Shown piece by piece: positions 52,086 through 63,335 of a stretch of DNA of 64,000 nt. A program made the position numbers and the translations under genes. Positions within the stretch are counted from its first letter, which is position 1. The number at the start of each line of letters is the position of its first letter. Below the pieces are notes generated by a model. That model had not been told where the DNA came from, searched no databases, and saw only the letters and a list, made by a program, of their open reading frames with translations. Location: the NCBI GenBank assembly GCA_963721115.1, contig CAVRIA010000008.1, forward strand, positions 1 to 64,000. Reading direction: 5' to 3'. This stretch comes from CAVRIA01 sp963721115 (GTDB lineage Bacteria > Desulfobacterota > Binatia > HRBIN30 > CADEER01).

Positions 52086-54404
52086 ATGCCGCGCCGACAC
52101 GACCGCGACCCGGCGGCCGACTTCCTGGGCCTGTTGGAGCGGCGCGCGCCGCGCCCGCTGACCATCGAAGAGATGGCGCGCTTGCTGGAGCTGGATCGCT
52201 ACGATCGCAAGACCATCCGCTCGGCGCTCGAATCGGCCGTCGCCGAGCGCGTGCTGCGCCGCATCGGCAAGACCCGTTATCAGTGGCTGCGCGAGGTCGA
52301 CCGCCGGCCTGGGGCGAAGCGGCGCGGGCCGGGCGGGAGCGGACCGAGAGAGCGCCGCGGCCCGGGCGGCGCGCGCGTCGAAGGTCGCTACACGCGAGTG
52401 CGCGCCGGGTACGGCTTCGTCGAGGTTCTGGGACGCGCGGCGGATCGCTACCCGCGCGACATCCTGGTTCCCGAGGGTATGGAGGGCGCGGCGCTGCACG
52501 GCGATCGGGTCGAGGTCGAGATCGCGCGCCGCGATCCGGTGCGCCGCCGCGTTCTCGGTCGAGTCGTCGCCGTCACGTCCAGCGCGCACGAGCGCATGAT
52601 CGGTACGCTCAAGCCGCTGCGGCACGGCTGGGTCCTGATTCCGGAGAGCGATCTCCTACCGCCGGTCGAGATCATCGGCGGAGCGGCGCTGCAGCGGCAG
52701 GATGCCGACCTTGTGGCTCTGGTGCGCCTGACGCGCCGGCCGACGCCGGCGCAAGGGCTGGCCGGCGAGGTCGAGAGGGTGCTCGGGGCGGCCGATGACC
52801 CGGAGGTGCAATTTCTCGGCATCGCCTTCGAGCACGGTCTGCGAATCGACTTCCCGGAGGAAGCGCTGGCCGAGGCAGCCCGCCTGCCGGCGGATCCGGC
52901 GGCGGCGGACTTCGCCGGCAGAAAGGACCTGCGCGATCTGCCGCTGGTCACCATCGACGGAGAGACGGCGCGCGATTTCGACGACGCCGTGTATCTCGAG
53001 CCCCGGGCCAACGGCGGATATCGTCTGGTGGTGGCGATCGCCGACGTCTCGCACTACGTCCGCCCCGGATCAGCCCTCGACCGCGAGGCGGCCGAGCGCG
53101 GCACCAGCGTTTACTTTCCCGATCGCGCCATTCCCATGCTACCCGCTGCGCTGTCGAACCAGCTATGCTCGCTCAACCCGGGACGCGAGCGGCTGGTGCT
53201 GGTGGCCGACATGGTGCTCGACCGCGCCGGCCACCGCAGGGAGGTTGAGCTGTACCGAGCCGTCATGCGCAGCCGCGCCCGCCTGACCTACATGCGCGTG
53301 GCGGCGGTGCTCTCGGACACGCAGACGGCGGAGATCGAGAGCTGGCGCGCGGAGCTCTCCGACGTGCTCCCGCAACTGCGCCTGATGCGCGAGCTGATGG
53401 GGAAACTCTACCGAAACCGGGTGCGCGCGGGATCGCTCGACCTCGATCTGCCGGAAGCGCTGGTCGACCTCTCGGAAGAGGGCCGCAGCGTCGGCGTCCG
53501 CCTCCTGCGGCGCAACGACGCGCACCGCCTCATCGAGGAGTTCATGCTGGAAGCCAATCGCGCCGTGGCCGCGTTTCTGCGCGACCGGGAGATTCCGCTT
53601 CCGTACCGCATCCACGAGCCGCCCGATCCGGACGACGTCGACGAGCTGAACCAGTTCCTCGGACCTTTCGGCTTTTGCGTCGACTACGAGGACCGGGTGG
53701 AGCCGGCGGACATCCAGCGCCTGCTCGATGCGCTCGAGGGTCACCGCCTGGCCCGCGTGCTGTCGCGCCAGGTGCTGCGCTCCTTGACTCGGGCGCAGTA
53801 CGCGACGTCGAATTCGGGTCACTTCGGCCTCGCCTTTCCCATCTACTGCCACTTCACCTCGCCGATCCGGCGCTATCCGGACCTGCTCGTCCACCGCCAG
53901 CTCGGCCGCGTCTTCGACGGCCGCGAGGAGGAGGCGCGCGCGGTGGCCGAGGAGATGGAGGCGCTCAGCGTGCAGAGCTCGCAGGCGGAGCGCAACGCGA
54001 TGGAGGCCGAACGCGCCATGCTGGATCTGAAGAAGGCGGAGTTCATGCTCGAGCATTTGCTCGAGCCGGAGATGGGGACGATCGTGTCGGTCACCTCGTT
54101 CGGCTTCTTCGTCGAGCTCGACGCATACCCCATCGAGGGATTGGTCCGCGCCGACTCTTTGGCCGACGACCAGTATCGGTTCATCGAGGAGGAGCGGGCG
54201 CTGGCGGGAGCGCGCAAGCGCAAACGCTTGCGCATCGGCGATCGCGTCAAGGTGGAAGCCGTCGACGTCTCCCTGCGACGCCGGCAGATCGACTTCGCTC
54301 TGCTGGAGCACAGCGGCGGCGCCCTTCCGGAGCGTCCCGGACGCCGCACCACCCGCCGCGACGGCAGGACCGCCGCGCGCGGCGCGCGCGGGCGGCAGCG
54401 CTGA
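52086..54404 (+). CDS. rnr: Ribonuclease R
   Basis: 772-residue processive 3'-5' exoribonuclease of the RNB family. An N-terminal helix-turn-helix-like region (LTIEEMARLLELDRYDRKTI), a cold-shock domain (GRYTRVRAGYGFVEVLG ... DILVPEGMEGAALHGDRVEV), the RNB catalytic core with DGETARDFDDAVYLE (Asp residues for magnesium) and FPIYCHFTSPIRRYPDLLVHR, then a C-terminal S1 domain (GTIVSVTSFGFFVELDAYPIEGLV) and a basic tail. ATG 52086 (MPRRHDRDPAAD) is used. Complete, no frameshift. Confidence 0.93.
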   Translation: MPRRHDRDPAADFLGLLERRAPRPLTIEEMARLLELDRYDRKTIRSALESAVAERVLRRIGKTRYQWLREVDRRPGAKRRGPGGSGPRERRGPGGARVEGRYTRVRAGYGFVEVLGRAADRYPRDILVPEGMEGAALHGDRVEVEIARRDPVRRRVLGRVVAVTSSAHERMIGTLKPLRHGWVLIPESDLLPPVEIIGGAALQRQDADLVALVRLTRRPTPAQGLAGEVERVLGAADDPEVQFLGIAFEHGLRIDFPEEALAEAARLPADPAAADFAGRKDLRDLPLVTIDGETARDFDDAVYLEPRANGGYRLVVAIADVSHYVRPGSALDREAAERGTSVYFPDRAIPMLPAALSNQLCSLNPGRERLVLVADMVLDRAGHRREVELYRAVMRSRARLTYMRVAAVLSDTQTAEIESWRAELSDVLPQLRLMRELMGKLYRNRVRAGSLDLDLPEALVDLSEEGRSVGVRLLRRNDAHRLIEEFMLEANRAVAAFLRDREIPLPYRIHEPPDPDDVDELNQFLGPFGFCVDYEDRVEPADIQRLLDALEGHRLARVLSRQVLRSLTRAQYATSNSGHFGLAFPIYCHFTSPIRRYPDLLVHRQLGRVFDGREEEARAVAEEMEALSVQSSQAERNAMEAERAMLDLKKAEFMLEHLLEPEMGTIVSVTSFGFFVELDAYPIEGLVRADSLADDQYRFIEEERALAGARKRKRLRIGDRVKVEAVDVSLRRRQIDFALLEHSGGALPERPGRRTTRRDGRTAARGARGRQR

Positions 54405-54431
54405 CGGCGTCGTCGCCCGCCCGGCTTCAGG

Positions 54432-54989
54432 TCAGCACGTTTCGAGAATCCGCGTCAGGTTCTCGAGCACCGCTTCCTCTTCCTCCGAGACCTTGCTTCC
54501 GAAGCCGAGGAATCCGCCGGCCGCCTCGGCGACGTTGCGGGCGCGACCGAGAATCTGCGCGCTGAGGGCGGCCCGGTGCTGAGGGTCCAGCCGGCTGTAG
54601 AGAGCCGTCGTGTACTGCTCCCAGGCAACGCGCAGCGTCGGTTCCGGCGGAGATCGAAGCCAACTCTCCAGCAGCTTGTGCGCCGTGCTTCCCTCGACCA
54701 GGCCCTCGGCGTGCGCGGCAGCGAGGATTGCGGCCTTCTCCTTCTCCGCCATGCGGCCGTCCGCCCAGGCAACGGCGACCAGCGGGACCAGAGCGAGCGG
54801 TGCAACGGTAGACGCGGTGATCCCGAGCTCGAGCAACCTCGACAGCAAGGCGTCGTCGGTGATGCCGGACGATTCGGCCAGAGCGCGTTTTCGCTCGGCC
54901 GTCTCGGCCGCGGGCCGCGGCCGCTCCCGCGGCCCGCCTTCCGCCTCGCGAAAGAACTCGTCCTCGAGCGCTCTGCGTTGTTCTTCCAT
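54432..54989 (-). CDS. TerB-like helical protein
   Basis: 185 residues, function unknown. A charged N-terminus (residues 1-40, EEQRRALEDEFFREAEGG) is followed by helices ITDDALLSRLLELGI and LALVPLVAVAWADGRMAEKEKAAILAAA, the last resembling the TerB/DjlA-type motif AWADGxxxxxExxAI, which binds metals. The remainder is all-helical. Convergent with rnr and 30 bases downstream of the crotonase gene, so possibly co-transcribed with it. No tellurite-resistance genes nearby. Confidence 0.6.
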   Translation of the reverse strand: MEEQRRALEDEFFREAEGGPRERPRPAAETAERKRALAESSGITDDALLSRLLELGITASTVAPLALVPLVAVAWADGRMAEKEKAAILAAAHAEGLVEGSTAHKLLESWLRSPPEPTLRVAWEQYTTALYSRLDPQHRAALSAQILGRARNVAEAAGGFLGFGSKVSEEEEAVLENLTRILETC

Positions 54990-55019
54990 CCGTCACTCCT
55001 GGTTCGGCTGCGATGCGAA

Positions 55020-55820
55020 TCACTCCGGATCGCGGAACTTCGGGGGCCGCTTCTCGAGGTTCGCCTGCACCGATTCGACTTGATTCGGGCTGCCGAGCAA
55101 CGTGCGCTGGAGACTCTCCTCGAGGCGCAGTCCCTCCTCGACGCCCACCACGCCGGCGCGGTCGAGCAGGCGCTTGCCGGCGCGGATCGCCTCGGGGGAC
55201 TTGCGGGCGATCTCGTGGGCGAGGACCATCGCGTCCTCGCGCGGCGTGGCGCTCAGATGGCTCGCCAGGCCGAGGCCGACGGCTTCGTTGGCGAACACGA
55301 CGCGGCCGGTGAAGGTCAACTCCTTGGCGACGTCCAGGCGGACGAGGCGGCGCAACGTCTGTGTACCGGTCATGTCGGGGATCAGCCCCCACTTGATCTC
55401 CATGACCGACATCTGCGCCTCGGGGTGGACGAAGCGGATGTCGGCGGCGAGCGCGATCTGCAGCCCGCCGCCGAAGGCGACGCCGTGCACCGCCGCGATG
55501 ACCGGCACAGGGACCTCCGTCCACACCCAGGCGGCGCGCTGTGCGTAGTTGGCGGCGCTGTCCCCCCGCCGCTCGAGCAGGTTGGCCCCGTTCCCGCTTC
55601 CCGCCATGGCCATGAAGCTGGAGAAGTCGAGGCCGGCGCAGAAGGCGCGGCCTTCGCCGGACAGCACGACGGCGCGCAGGGATGGGTCGGCGGCGAGCGC
55701 CTCGCCGGCCTCCACCAGGGCTTCGAACATCGCCAGGTCGAGGGCGTTCAGCTTCTCGGGGCGATTCAGGCGCACGTCGGCGACGCCGTCCTTCTTCATT
55801 ACACTCACGCGGTCGGACAT
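55020..55820 (-). CDS. Enoyl-CoA hydratase/isomerase family (crotonase) protein
   Basis: 266 residues. Oxyanion-hole segments AFCAGLDFSSF and HGVAFGGGLQIALAADIRF, and the helix IKWGLIPDMTGTQTLRRLV, where the acidic residue (Asp in PDMTGTQ) replaces the second Glu of classical hydratases, as in several isomerase-like crotonases. Likely acts on acyl-CoA in fatty-acid or aromatic degradation; hydratase or isomerase cannot be told apart. Starts at ATG 55820 with the pattern MSDRVSVMKKDGVADVRLNRP. Confidence 0.87.
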   Translation of the reverse strand: MSDRVSVMKKDGVADVRLNRPEKLNALDLAMFEALVEAGEALAADPSLRAVVLSGEGRAFCAGLDFSSFMAMAGSGNGANLLERRGDSAANYAQRAAWVWTEVPVPVIAAVHGVAFGGGLQIALAADIRFVHPEAQMSVMEIKWGLIPDMTGTQTLRRLVRLDVAKELTFTGRVVFANEAVGLGLASHLSATPREDAMVLAHEIARKSPEAIRAGKRLLDRAGVVGVEEGLRLEESLQRTLLGSPNQVESVQANLEKRPPKFRDPE

Positions 55821-56124
55821 TCGGGCTCCTTTCCATGCAGCTTAGCCCGCATCATTCATGGATTCCACGTCGCCAAACGCACTCGACACTTGCCGCGGGG
55901 ATTCACAAATGACGCGGGTCAACCTCGCATCGCCCGGTCGGCGAGGTCAATCGCGGAGAGGCGCCGGTGGCGCCAGCCGGTGTAATCGATCTGTGCGCCG
56001 ACTGCAGCCGAAGATATGCAGTCGAGCGCTGCCTGACGGTGTCTGAGCACCTTCCTCTAGTGAACGGCGAGAGGCCCCGTCTTGGCACGGCCGATGCTGC
56101 GCTCCGATGGAGGAGGTGCACGCG
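55821..56124. other. Divergent intergenic region
   Basis: About 300 bases between the crotonase gene and the small membrane protein. No gene seen. It ends in ggaggaggtgcacgcg, the ribosome-binding site of the small protein. Confidence 0.4.
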
Positions 56125-56355
56125 ATGTTTCCACTCGCTTCCCTGACGTCAATTCCCGTTGGCCTGTCTTTCGGCTGGGGGTCGGCCATCCCGGTCTCGA
56201 TGGTGGTCGTGCTCCTCGTCAGCGCGGCCGGTGTGCTTCACGCCGCCTTGGCCGCCCGGCGGCAGCCGCCTTCGCCGCGGGTCCGCCGGCAAGACGCGAT
56301 CCCGGCTCCGCCCGAATCCGCGGGCGAATCTCAGCACTCGACCATTGCCGCCTAG
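56125..56355 (+). CDS. Small membrane protein
   Basis: 76 residues, one predicted membrane helix (WGSAIPVSMVVVLLVSAAGVLHAALAA starting near residue 18, shown here in part) then a Pro/Arg-rich polar tail. ATG 56125 has ggaggagg 7 bases upstream, stronger than for the alternative ATG at 56107. No family recognised. 21 bases before the Coq4-type gene, so co-transcribed with it. Confidence 0.55.
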   Translation: MFPLASLTSIPVGLSFGWGSAIPVSMVVVLLVSAAGVLHAALAARRQPPSPRVRRQDAIPAPPESAGESQHSTIAA

Positions 56356-56376
56356 CGGGCTAATAAGGGGGGGGAC

Positions 56377-57129
56377 ATGCAAGACGCCGGCAAGCCGTTC
56401 GTACGCAAGATCCAGTGGCGCCGCGCCTGGACGGCGCTGGGGAAGCTGATCGAGGACCCGCAGCGCACGGACCAGGTGTTCGAGATCACCGAAGCCCTGG
56501 CGGGCAAGAGCTTCGAGAAAAGCTACCAGCGCTTCATCCGGCGCCCGGAAGGGCGTCATTTGCTGGACGAAAAGCCCAATTTGCTGCAGGCGTTGTCAGA
56601 CCGCGAGTCGCTGCGCCGGCTGCCGCCGGGAAGCTTCGGGCGCGCTTACGCCGAGTTCATGGAGTCGGGCAAGCTGACGCCCGAAGGCTTGGTCGAGGCG
56701 GACGAGATGGTAGCCAGCCGGCACCCCGACGAGCAGCCCCCGCCCGACCCCGACCGGCAGTACTACGGCGAGCGCCTGCGCGACATGCACGACCTGTGGC
56801 ACGTCCTCACCGGCTACGGGATGGACGAGGCCGGCGAGGCGGCGAACCTCGCCTTCACCCTCGCCCAGGTCCCGACCGGCGGCATCGCCTTCATCGTACT
56901 GGCCGCCGCCGTCATCGGTCCGAAGGACCTCAGGCTGACCTGGCAGCGCTATCTCTATCGCGCCTGGAGCCGAGGCCGCCGCGCCCGCCCGCTGCCCCTG
57001 GTACCCTATGAAGAGCTGCTCGACAAACCCTTGAGCGAGGTGCGCCGGCAGCTGGACATCGAGCCGCCGGAAGTCGCGCACCCGGAGGGCGTGGTAGTGG
57101 CGCAGAAGGACGCGTTGTTGAGTAGTTGA
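56377..57129 (+). CDS. Coq4-family protein
   Basis: 250 residues. The zinc-binding motif H-D-x-x-H-x11-E is intact (HDLWHVLTGYGMDEAGE), followed by LAFTLAQVPTGGI and helices of the Coq4 fold. In mitochondria Coq4 acts in ubiquinone ring C1 modification; in bacteria Coq4 proteins are found in quinone and carotenoid contexts, so the role here is uncertain. ATG 56377 with agggggggac just upstream. No ubi genes in the window. Confidence 0.83.
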   Translation: MQDAGKPFVRKIQWRRAWTALGKLIEDPQRTDQVFEITEALAGKSFEKSYQRFIRRPEGRHLLDEKPNLLQALSDRESLRRLPPGSFGRAYAEFMESGKLTPEGLVEADEMVASRHPDEQPPPDPDRQYYGERLRDMHDLWHVLTGYGMDEAGEAANLAFTLAQVPTGGIAFIVLAAAVIGPKDLRLTWQRYLYRAWSRGRRARPLPLVPYEELLDKPLSEVRRQLDIEPPEVAHPEGVVVAQKDALLSS

Positions 57130-57171
57130 GTTGTTGGTTGGGGAAAGAAGAAACCCAACCGCCCCGCAACA
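57124..57171. repeat. GTT-rich inverted repeat, short copy
   Basis: gttgagttgttggttgggg (about 57124-57142) followed by acccaaccgccccgcaacaac forms an imperfect hairpin at the end of the Coq4 gene. Related to 39168-39248. Confidence 0.65.
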
Positions 57172-57187
57172 ACCCGCAGTTCCCCCG

Positions 57188-57595
57188 TCAGTCCTCCTCC
57201 CCGTCGCGATCGAGCTCGAGAGCGAGCGAGTTCAGGCAGAATCGCTGCCCGGTCGGCTGCGGTCCGTCGTCGAAGACGTGGCCGAGATGCGCGTCGCAAC
57301 GGCTGCACAGCACTTCGACCCGGTGCATGCCGTGGCTGAGATCGGTCTCGGTGCGCACGGCTTCGCCGGAAGCGGGCGCGTAGAAGCTCGGCCAGCCGCT
57401 TCCCGACTCGTACTTGGTCTCGGAGCGGAAGAGCTCGTTGCCGCAGCACACGCACCGATAGGTGCCCGATTCCTTGCAGTCGTGGTAGCGTCCGGAGAAG
57501 GGGTGCTCGGTGGCCTTCTGACGGGTGACCGCGTACTCCTCGGGTGTGAGCTGCCGCCGCCACTCGTCGTCGGACTTGTGTCCCGTGTCGCTCAT
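57188..57595 (-). CDS. msrB: Peptide-methionine (R)-S-oxide reductase
   Basis: 135 residues; reduces methionine-R-sulfoxide in proteins. Zinc is held by two CxxC pairs (YRCVCCGNELF and VLCSRCDAHLGH), YESGSGWPSFYAP is diagnostic, and the catalytic Cys lies in GQRFCLNSLAL. ATG 57595 with ccaggaggg upstream. Confidence 0.93.
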   Translation of the reverse strand: MSDTGHKSDDEWRRQLTPEEYAVTRQKATEHPFSGRYHDCKESGTYRCVCCGNELFRSETKYESGSGWPSFYAPASGEAVRTETDLSHGMHRVEVLCSRCDAHLGHVFDDGPQPTGQRFCLNSLALELDRDGEED

Positions 57596-57797
57596 GCCGT
57601 CCCTCCTGGTTCCGCCCTGCGCGTGCGGAACCCGCCCATGATAGCCGGTCAAAAGACCGCCCGGAAGTCATTTCCCCCGGATTGGCAACGAGAGGGGCGT
57701 CTGTTAGACCGGGAACCTCATTCGCGGGAGCATCGGCAAGCGGGCGGCGATCCGCCGTCTCGGCCATCGAAACAGCGAACAGATCGGGGGTTGGGAA

Positions 57798-59210
57798 ATG
57801 GGGTATATCGGCTTTCGTCGCAGTCTCTTCCCGTGGCTTGGATTGGCGTTGATTCTGGCCGTCGGCATCGCGGCCTGCGGTGACGACAACGACGGACGAG
57901 CCACGCCGACCCCGATCCCGACGCAGGTGCCTCCCACGGCGACGCCGACCGAGATCCCCACGGCCGTGCCCACCGAGGCACCGACGGCGACGCCGACCGG
58001 GACGCCGGCTCCGCAGTCCTGCGCGCCGGTCGACGGGCGCTGTATCGAGATCACGCCGAGCGCCGACGATACCGGTACCATCCTGGCCGCGCTGTTGGAC
58101 GCGCAGCCGAAGGACGTCCTGCTGCTGAAGGCCGGCACCTACCACATGAGCGGGCAGATCTCGCTCGACGGAGTCGACGAGGTGACCCTCCGCGGCGAGG
58201 GCATGGACGAAACCGTCCTCGACTTCGGCACCCAGAGCACCGCCGGCGAGGGCGTGCTGGTGACCAACTCGAACTCCTTCACCATCGAGGACCTGGCTCT
58301 GGTCGACGGTCCGAGCGACCTGATCAAGGTACTGAACTCCGATGGTGTCGTCATGCGGCGCGTGCGCGCCGAGTGGACCGGCGGGCCCGATCCGAACAAC
58401 GGATCCTACGGCCTGTACCCCATTCAGTGCAGCAACGTTCTCATCGAGGACTGCGTGGTGCGCGGCTCGTCGGACGCGGGCGTTTACGTCGGCCAGTCGC
58501 ACAACATCATCGTGCGCCGCAACCAGGTGTTCGAGAACGTCGCCGGGATCGAGATCGAGAACTCGCAGGACGCCGACGTCTACGAGAACAATTCGCACGA
58601 CAACACCGGCGGCATCCTGGTCTTCAACCTGCCCGGCCTGCCGGTCAAGGACGGCCGCCGCACCCGCGTCTTCGACAACATGATCGTCCACAACGACACC
58701 ACCAACTTCGCTCCGGGGGGGACCGTGCAGGCGGTGCCGGACGGGACCGGCATGATGGTCCTCGCCAACGACCAGGTGGAGGTGTTCAACAACACCTTCA
58801 AGGACAACGGCAACTCCGCCATCACCGTGATCAGCTTCAATACCGCGGCGCTGCTCGGCGGCTTCACGTCGGACGACCCGGAGCTCGACCCCTACTCCGA
58901 GGGGATCTTCATCCACGACAATACCTACATCGGCGGCGGCGAGAACCCCGACCCCGAGCTCGAACCGGTCCTCGGCGACATCGTCGGCGGCCCGCCCTAC
59001 CCGCAGATCGTCGTCGACGGCGATCAGGACCCGGACAAGCTGGTCGACGGCATGCTGCCGGCCGACCTGAGGATCTGCATCCAGGAGACGGCCGCGACCT
59101 TCGTCAACCTCGACGTCCCACACGCCTTCGCCAATGTCAGCCACGACCTGGCGCCGTACGACTGCACGCTCGATCCGCTGTCGCCCGTGGTGATCCCGGG
59201 CGTCGAGTGA
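57798..59210 (+). CDS. Parallel beta-helix lipoprotein (paired with the diheme cytochrome)
   Basis: 470 residues. Lipoprotein signal (LGLALILAVGIAACGDDND), a Thr-Pro linker (ATPTPIPTQVPPTATPTEIP and on), then a right-handed beta-helix: KDVLLLKAGTYHMSGQISL, VTLRGEGMDETVLDFG, NSFTIEDLALVDGPSD, GVYVGQSHNIIVRRNQVFEN. This protein family is regularly encoded next to the diheme cytochrome family that follows here by 22 bases, suggesting a joint periplasmic function, perhaps on a polysaccharide or other polymer, but the substrate is unknown. Confidence 0.83.
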   Translation: MGYIGFRRSLFPWLGLALILAVGIAACGDDNDGRATPTPIPTQVPPTATPTEIPTAVPTEAPTATPTGTPAPQSCAPVDGRCIEITPSADDTGTILAALLDAQPKDVLLLKAGTYHMSGQISLDGVDEVTLRGEGMDETVLDFGTQSTAGEGVLVTNSNSFTIEDLALVDGPSDLIKVLNSDGVVMRRVRAEWTGGPDPNNGSYGLYPIQCSNVLIEDCVVRGSSDAGVYVGQSHNIIVRRNQVFENVAGIEIENSQDADVYENNSHDNTGGILVFNLPGLPVKDGRRTRVFDNMIVHNDTTNFAPGGTVQAVPDGTGMMVLANDQVEVFNNTFKDNGNSAITVISFNTAALLGGFTSDDPELDPYSEGIFIHDNTYIGGGENPDPELEPVLGDIVGGPPYPQIVVDGDQDPDKLVDGMLPADLRICIQETAATFVNLDVPHAFANVSHDLAPYDCTLDPLSPVVIPGVE

Positions 59211-59232
59211 TCGGGTCGGAGGAGAAACGAAT

Positions 59233-60580
59233 TTGCTCGCATCGATCGGAGGCCGCCCGCTGATCTCCCTCCACGCCGGAGCGAGGAGCCTCGCCCGCCT
59301 GCTGGCGGCGCTGGCCCTGCTGCTTCCCCTCGGCAGCGGCGCGGCCGCGCAGAGCTGCACGGGCGACTGCAACGGCGACGGCGAGGTCACGATCGACGAG
59401 ACCGTGACCGCGGTGAACATCGGGCTGGCCCGCCTCACGCTCGATCACTGCCTCGCGGCCGATCGCAACGGCGACGGCGAGGTCAGCATCGACGAGGTCC
59501 TGGCCGCGGTGAACGCCGGTTTGAGCAGTTGCCCGATCGTCTCCGCGGAGACGCGCTGCGCGGTGCCGTCCGGGACGGGCGTGAACTTCGATCCCGACCA
59601 GCCGTTCTGCGATTTCCTCTCGAGCTACCGCTTCTTCCGCGGCAACGGCTCGACCCAGCAGCCGAACGACGGCGTTCTCCCCTACGACCTCAACACGCCG
59701 CTGTTCTCCGACTATGCCTTCAAGCACCGTTTCGTCTGGATGCCGTCGGGGTCGGGGGCGACGTACACGGACAGCGGCAGCTTCGATTTTCCGGTCGGGG
59801 CGGTGATCATCAAGACGTTCGCCTTCCCGTTCGACTTCCGCCATCCCGAGGACGGCGAGACGAGTGATCGAGACCCGCCTCCTGGCCCATCGCGCGAGTG
59901 GCTGGGACGTGGTCACCTACGTCTGGAACGACGCGCAGACGGTGGCCACTCGAACGGTGATCGGCGCGACGACGAACGTGCAGTGGACGCACTTCGACGG
60001 CACGCAGCGCCGGGTCGACTACCACGTGCCGAACACCAATCAATGCAAGGAGTGCCACCGGGAACACGACGGGCTGCTCGGCCCGCTCGGCCCGCAGTCA
60101 CGGAACCTCAACAAGGACTATGCATACGCCGACGGTCCGCAGAACGAGCTCGTGCGCTGGGGCGAGGTCGGCTACCTGCTCGATGCCCCCAATCCGGCCG
60201 ATGTGCCGCGCGCGCCGGTGTTCGACGATCCGAGCACGGGCACGCTGGAGGAGCGCGCGCGCGAGTACCTCGACGTCAACTGCGGCAACTGCCACAACCC
60301 GAGCGGACTGGCGCGCACCTCGGGGCTCTACCTGAACATCGAGGAGACGACCCCGGTGCACTACGGCGTCTGTAAGATCCCCGTCGCCGCCGGGCAGGGC
60401 TCGGGTGGCCGCGCCTTCGACATCGTCCCCGGCAAGCCAGACGAATCGATCCTGATCTTCCGCATGGAGTCGACCGTGCCCGGCATCGCCATGCCCGAGC
60501 TGGGCCGCCAGACCGTTCACCAGGAGGCCCTGGCCGTCCTCCGCGCCTGGATCGAGTCGCTGCCGGGGGCGTGCCGCTGA
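59233..60580 (+). CDS. Diheme c-type cytochrome with N-terminal dockerin-like repeats, one frameshift near 59860
   Basis: About 445 residues when repaired. A signal peptide (LLAALALLLPLGSGAAA) is followed by two EF-hand-like repeats (CTGDCNGDGEVTIDETVTAV and AADRNGDGEVSIDEVLAAVN), then the family body: FLSSYRFFRGNGSTQQPNDG, LFSDYAFKHRFVWMP, and after the shift ETRLLAHRASGWDVVTYVWN. Heme attachment sites are CKECH (NTNQCKECHREHDG) and CGNCH (VNCGNCHNPSGLART). Starts at TTG 59233 with ggaggag upstream. The calcium repeats in front of a cytochrome are not usual for the family; they resemble those in the Cys-rich protein at 4.8-5.8 kb. Confidence 0.8.
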
Positions 60581-60656
60581 GGCGGAATCCGGGCCCGCGA
60601 AAGGCCGCAACGCCCCTCGGGGCGCCAGGCGCGCACGGGCGGCACCCGCCGCCGAT

Positions 60657-63109
<2,453 letters not shown>

Positions 63110-63308
63110 GTGCCAATGTCACCCGTTCGGCCGGCCGCGCGCAAGTGGCGCGCTCGGCTCGACGTCACGGCGGAAGAGTTTCCGGGCTCGACGTCATCGA
63201 GCTGACCACGCGGACTCCGGAAAGGCTGAGGCTCAGGCCGGGCTCGTGCTAGGACGGGCACGCCGGCGCGATGGGCGATATCAGCCCGAGCCCCAGCTTG
63301 CCTACGAA

Positions 63309-63326
63309 CCCGGGCACAGCCCGGGC
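63309..63326 (-). terminator. GC hairpin after the glycine-rich gene
   Basis: CCCGGGC-TGT-GCCCGGG on the minus strand about 10 bases after the gene's stop. It lacks a T run, so termination is uncertain. Confidence 0.4.
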
Positions 63327-63335
63327 GAGTTTCAG

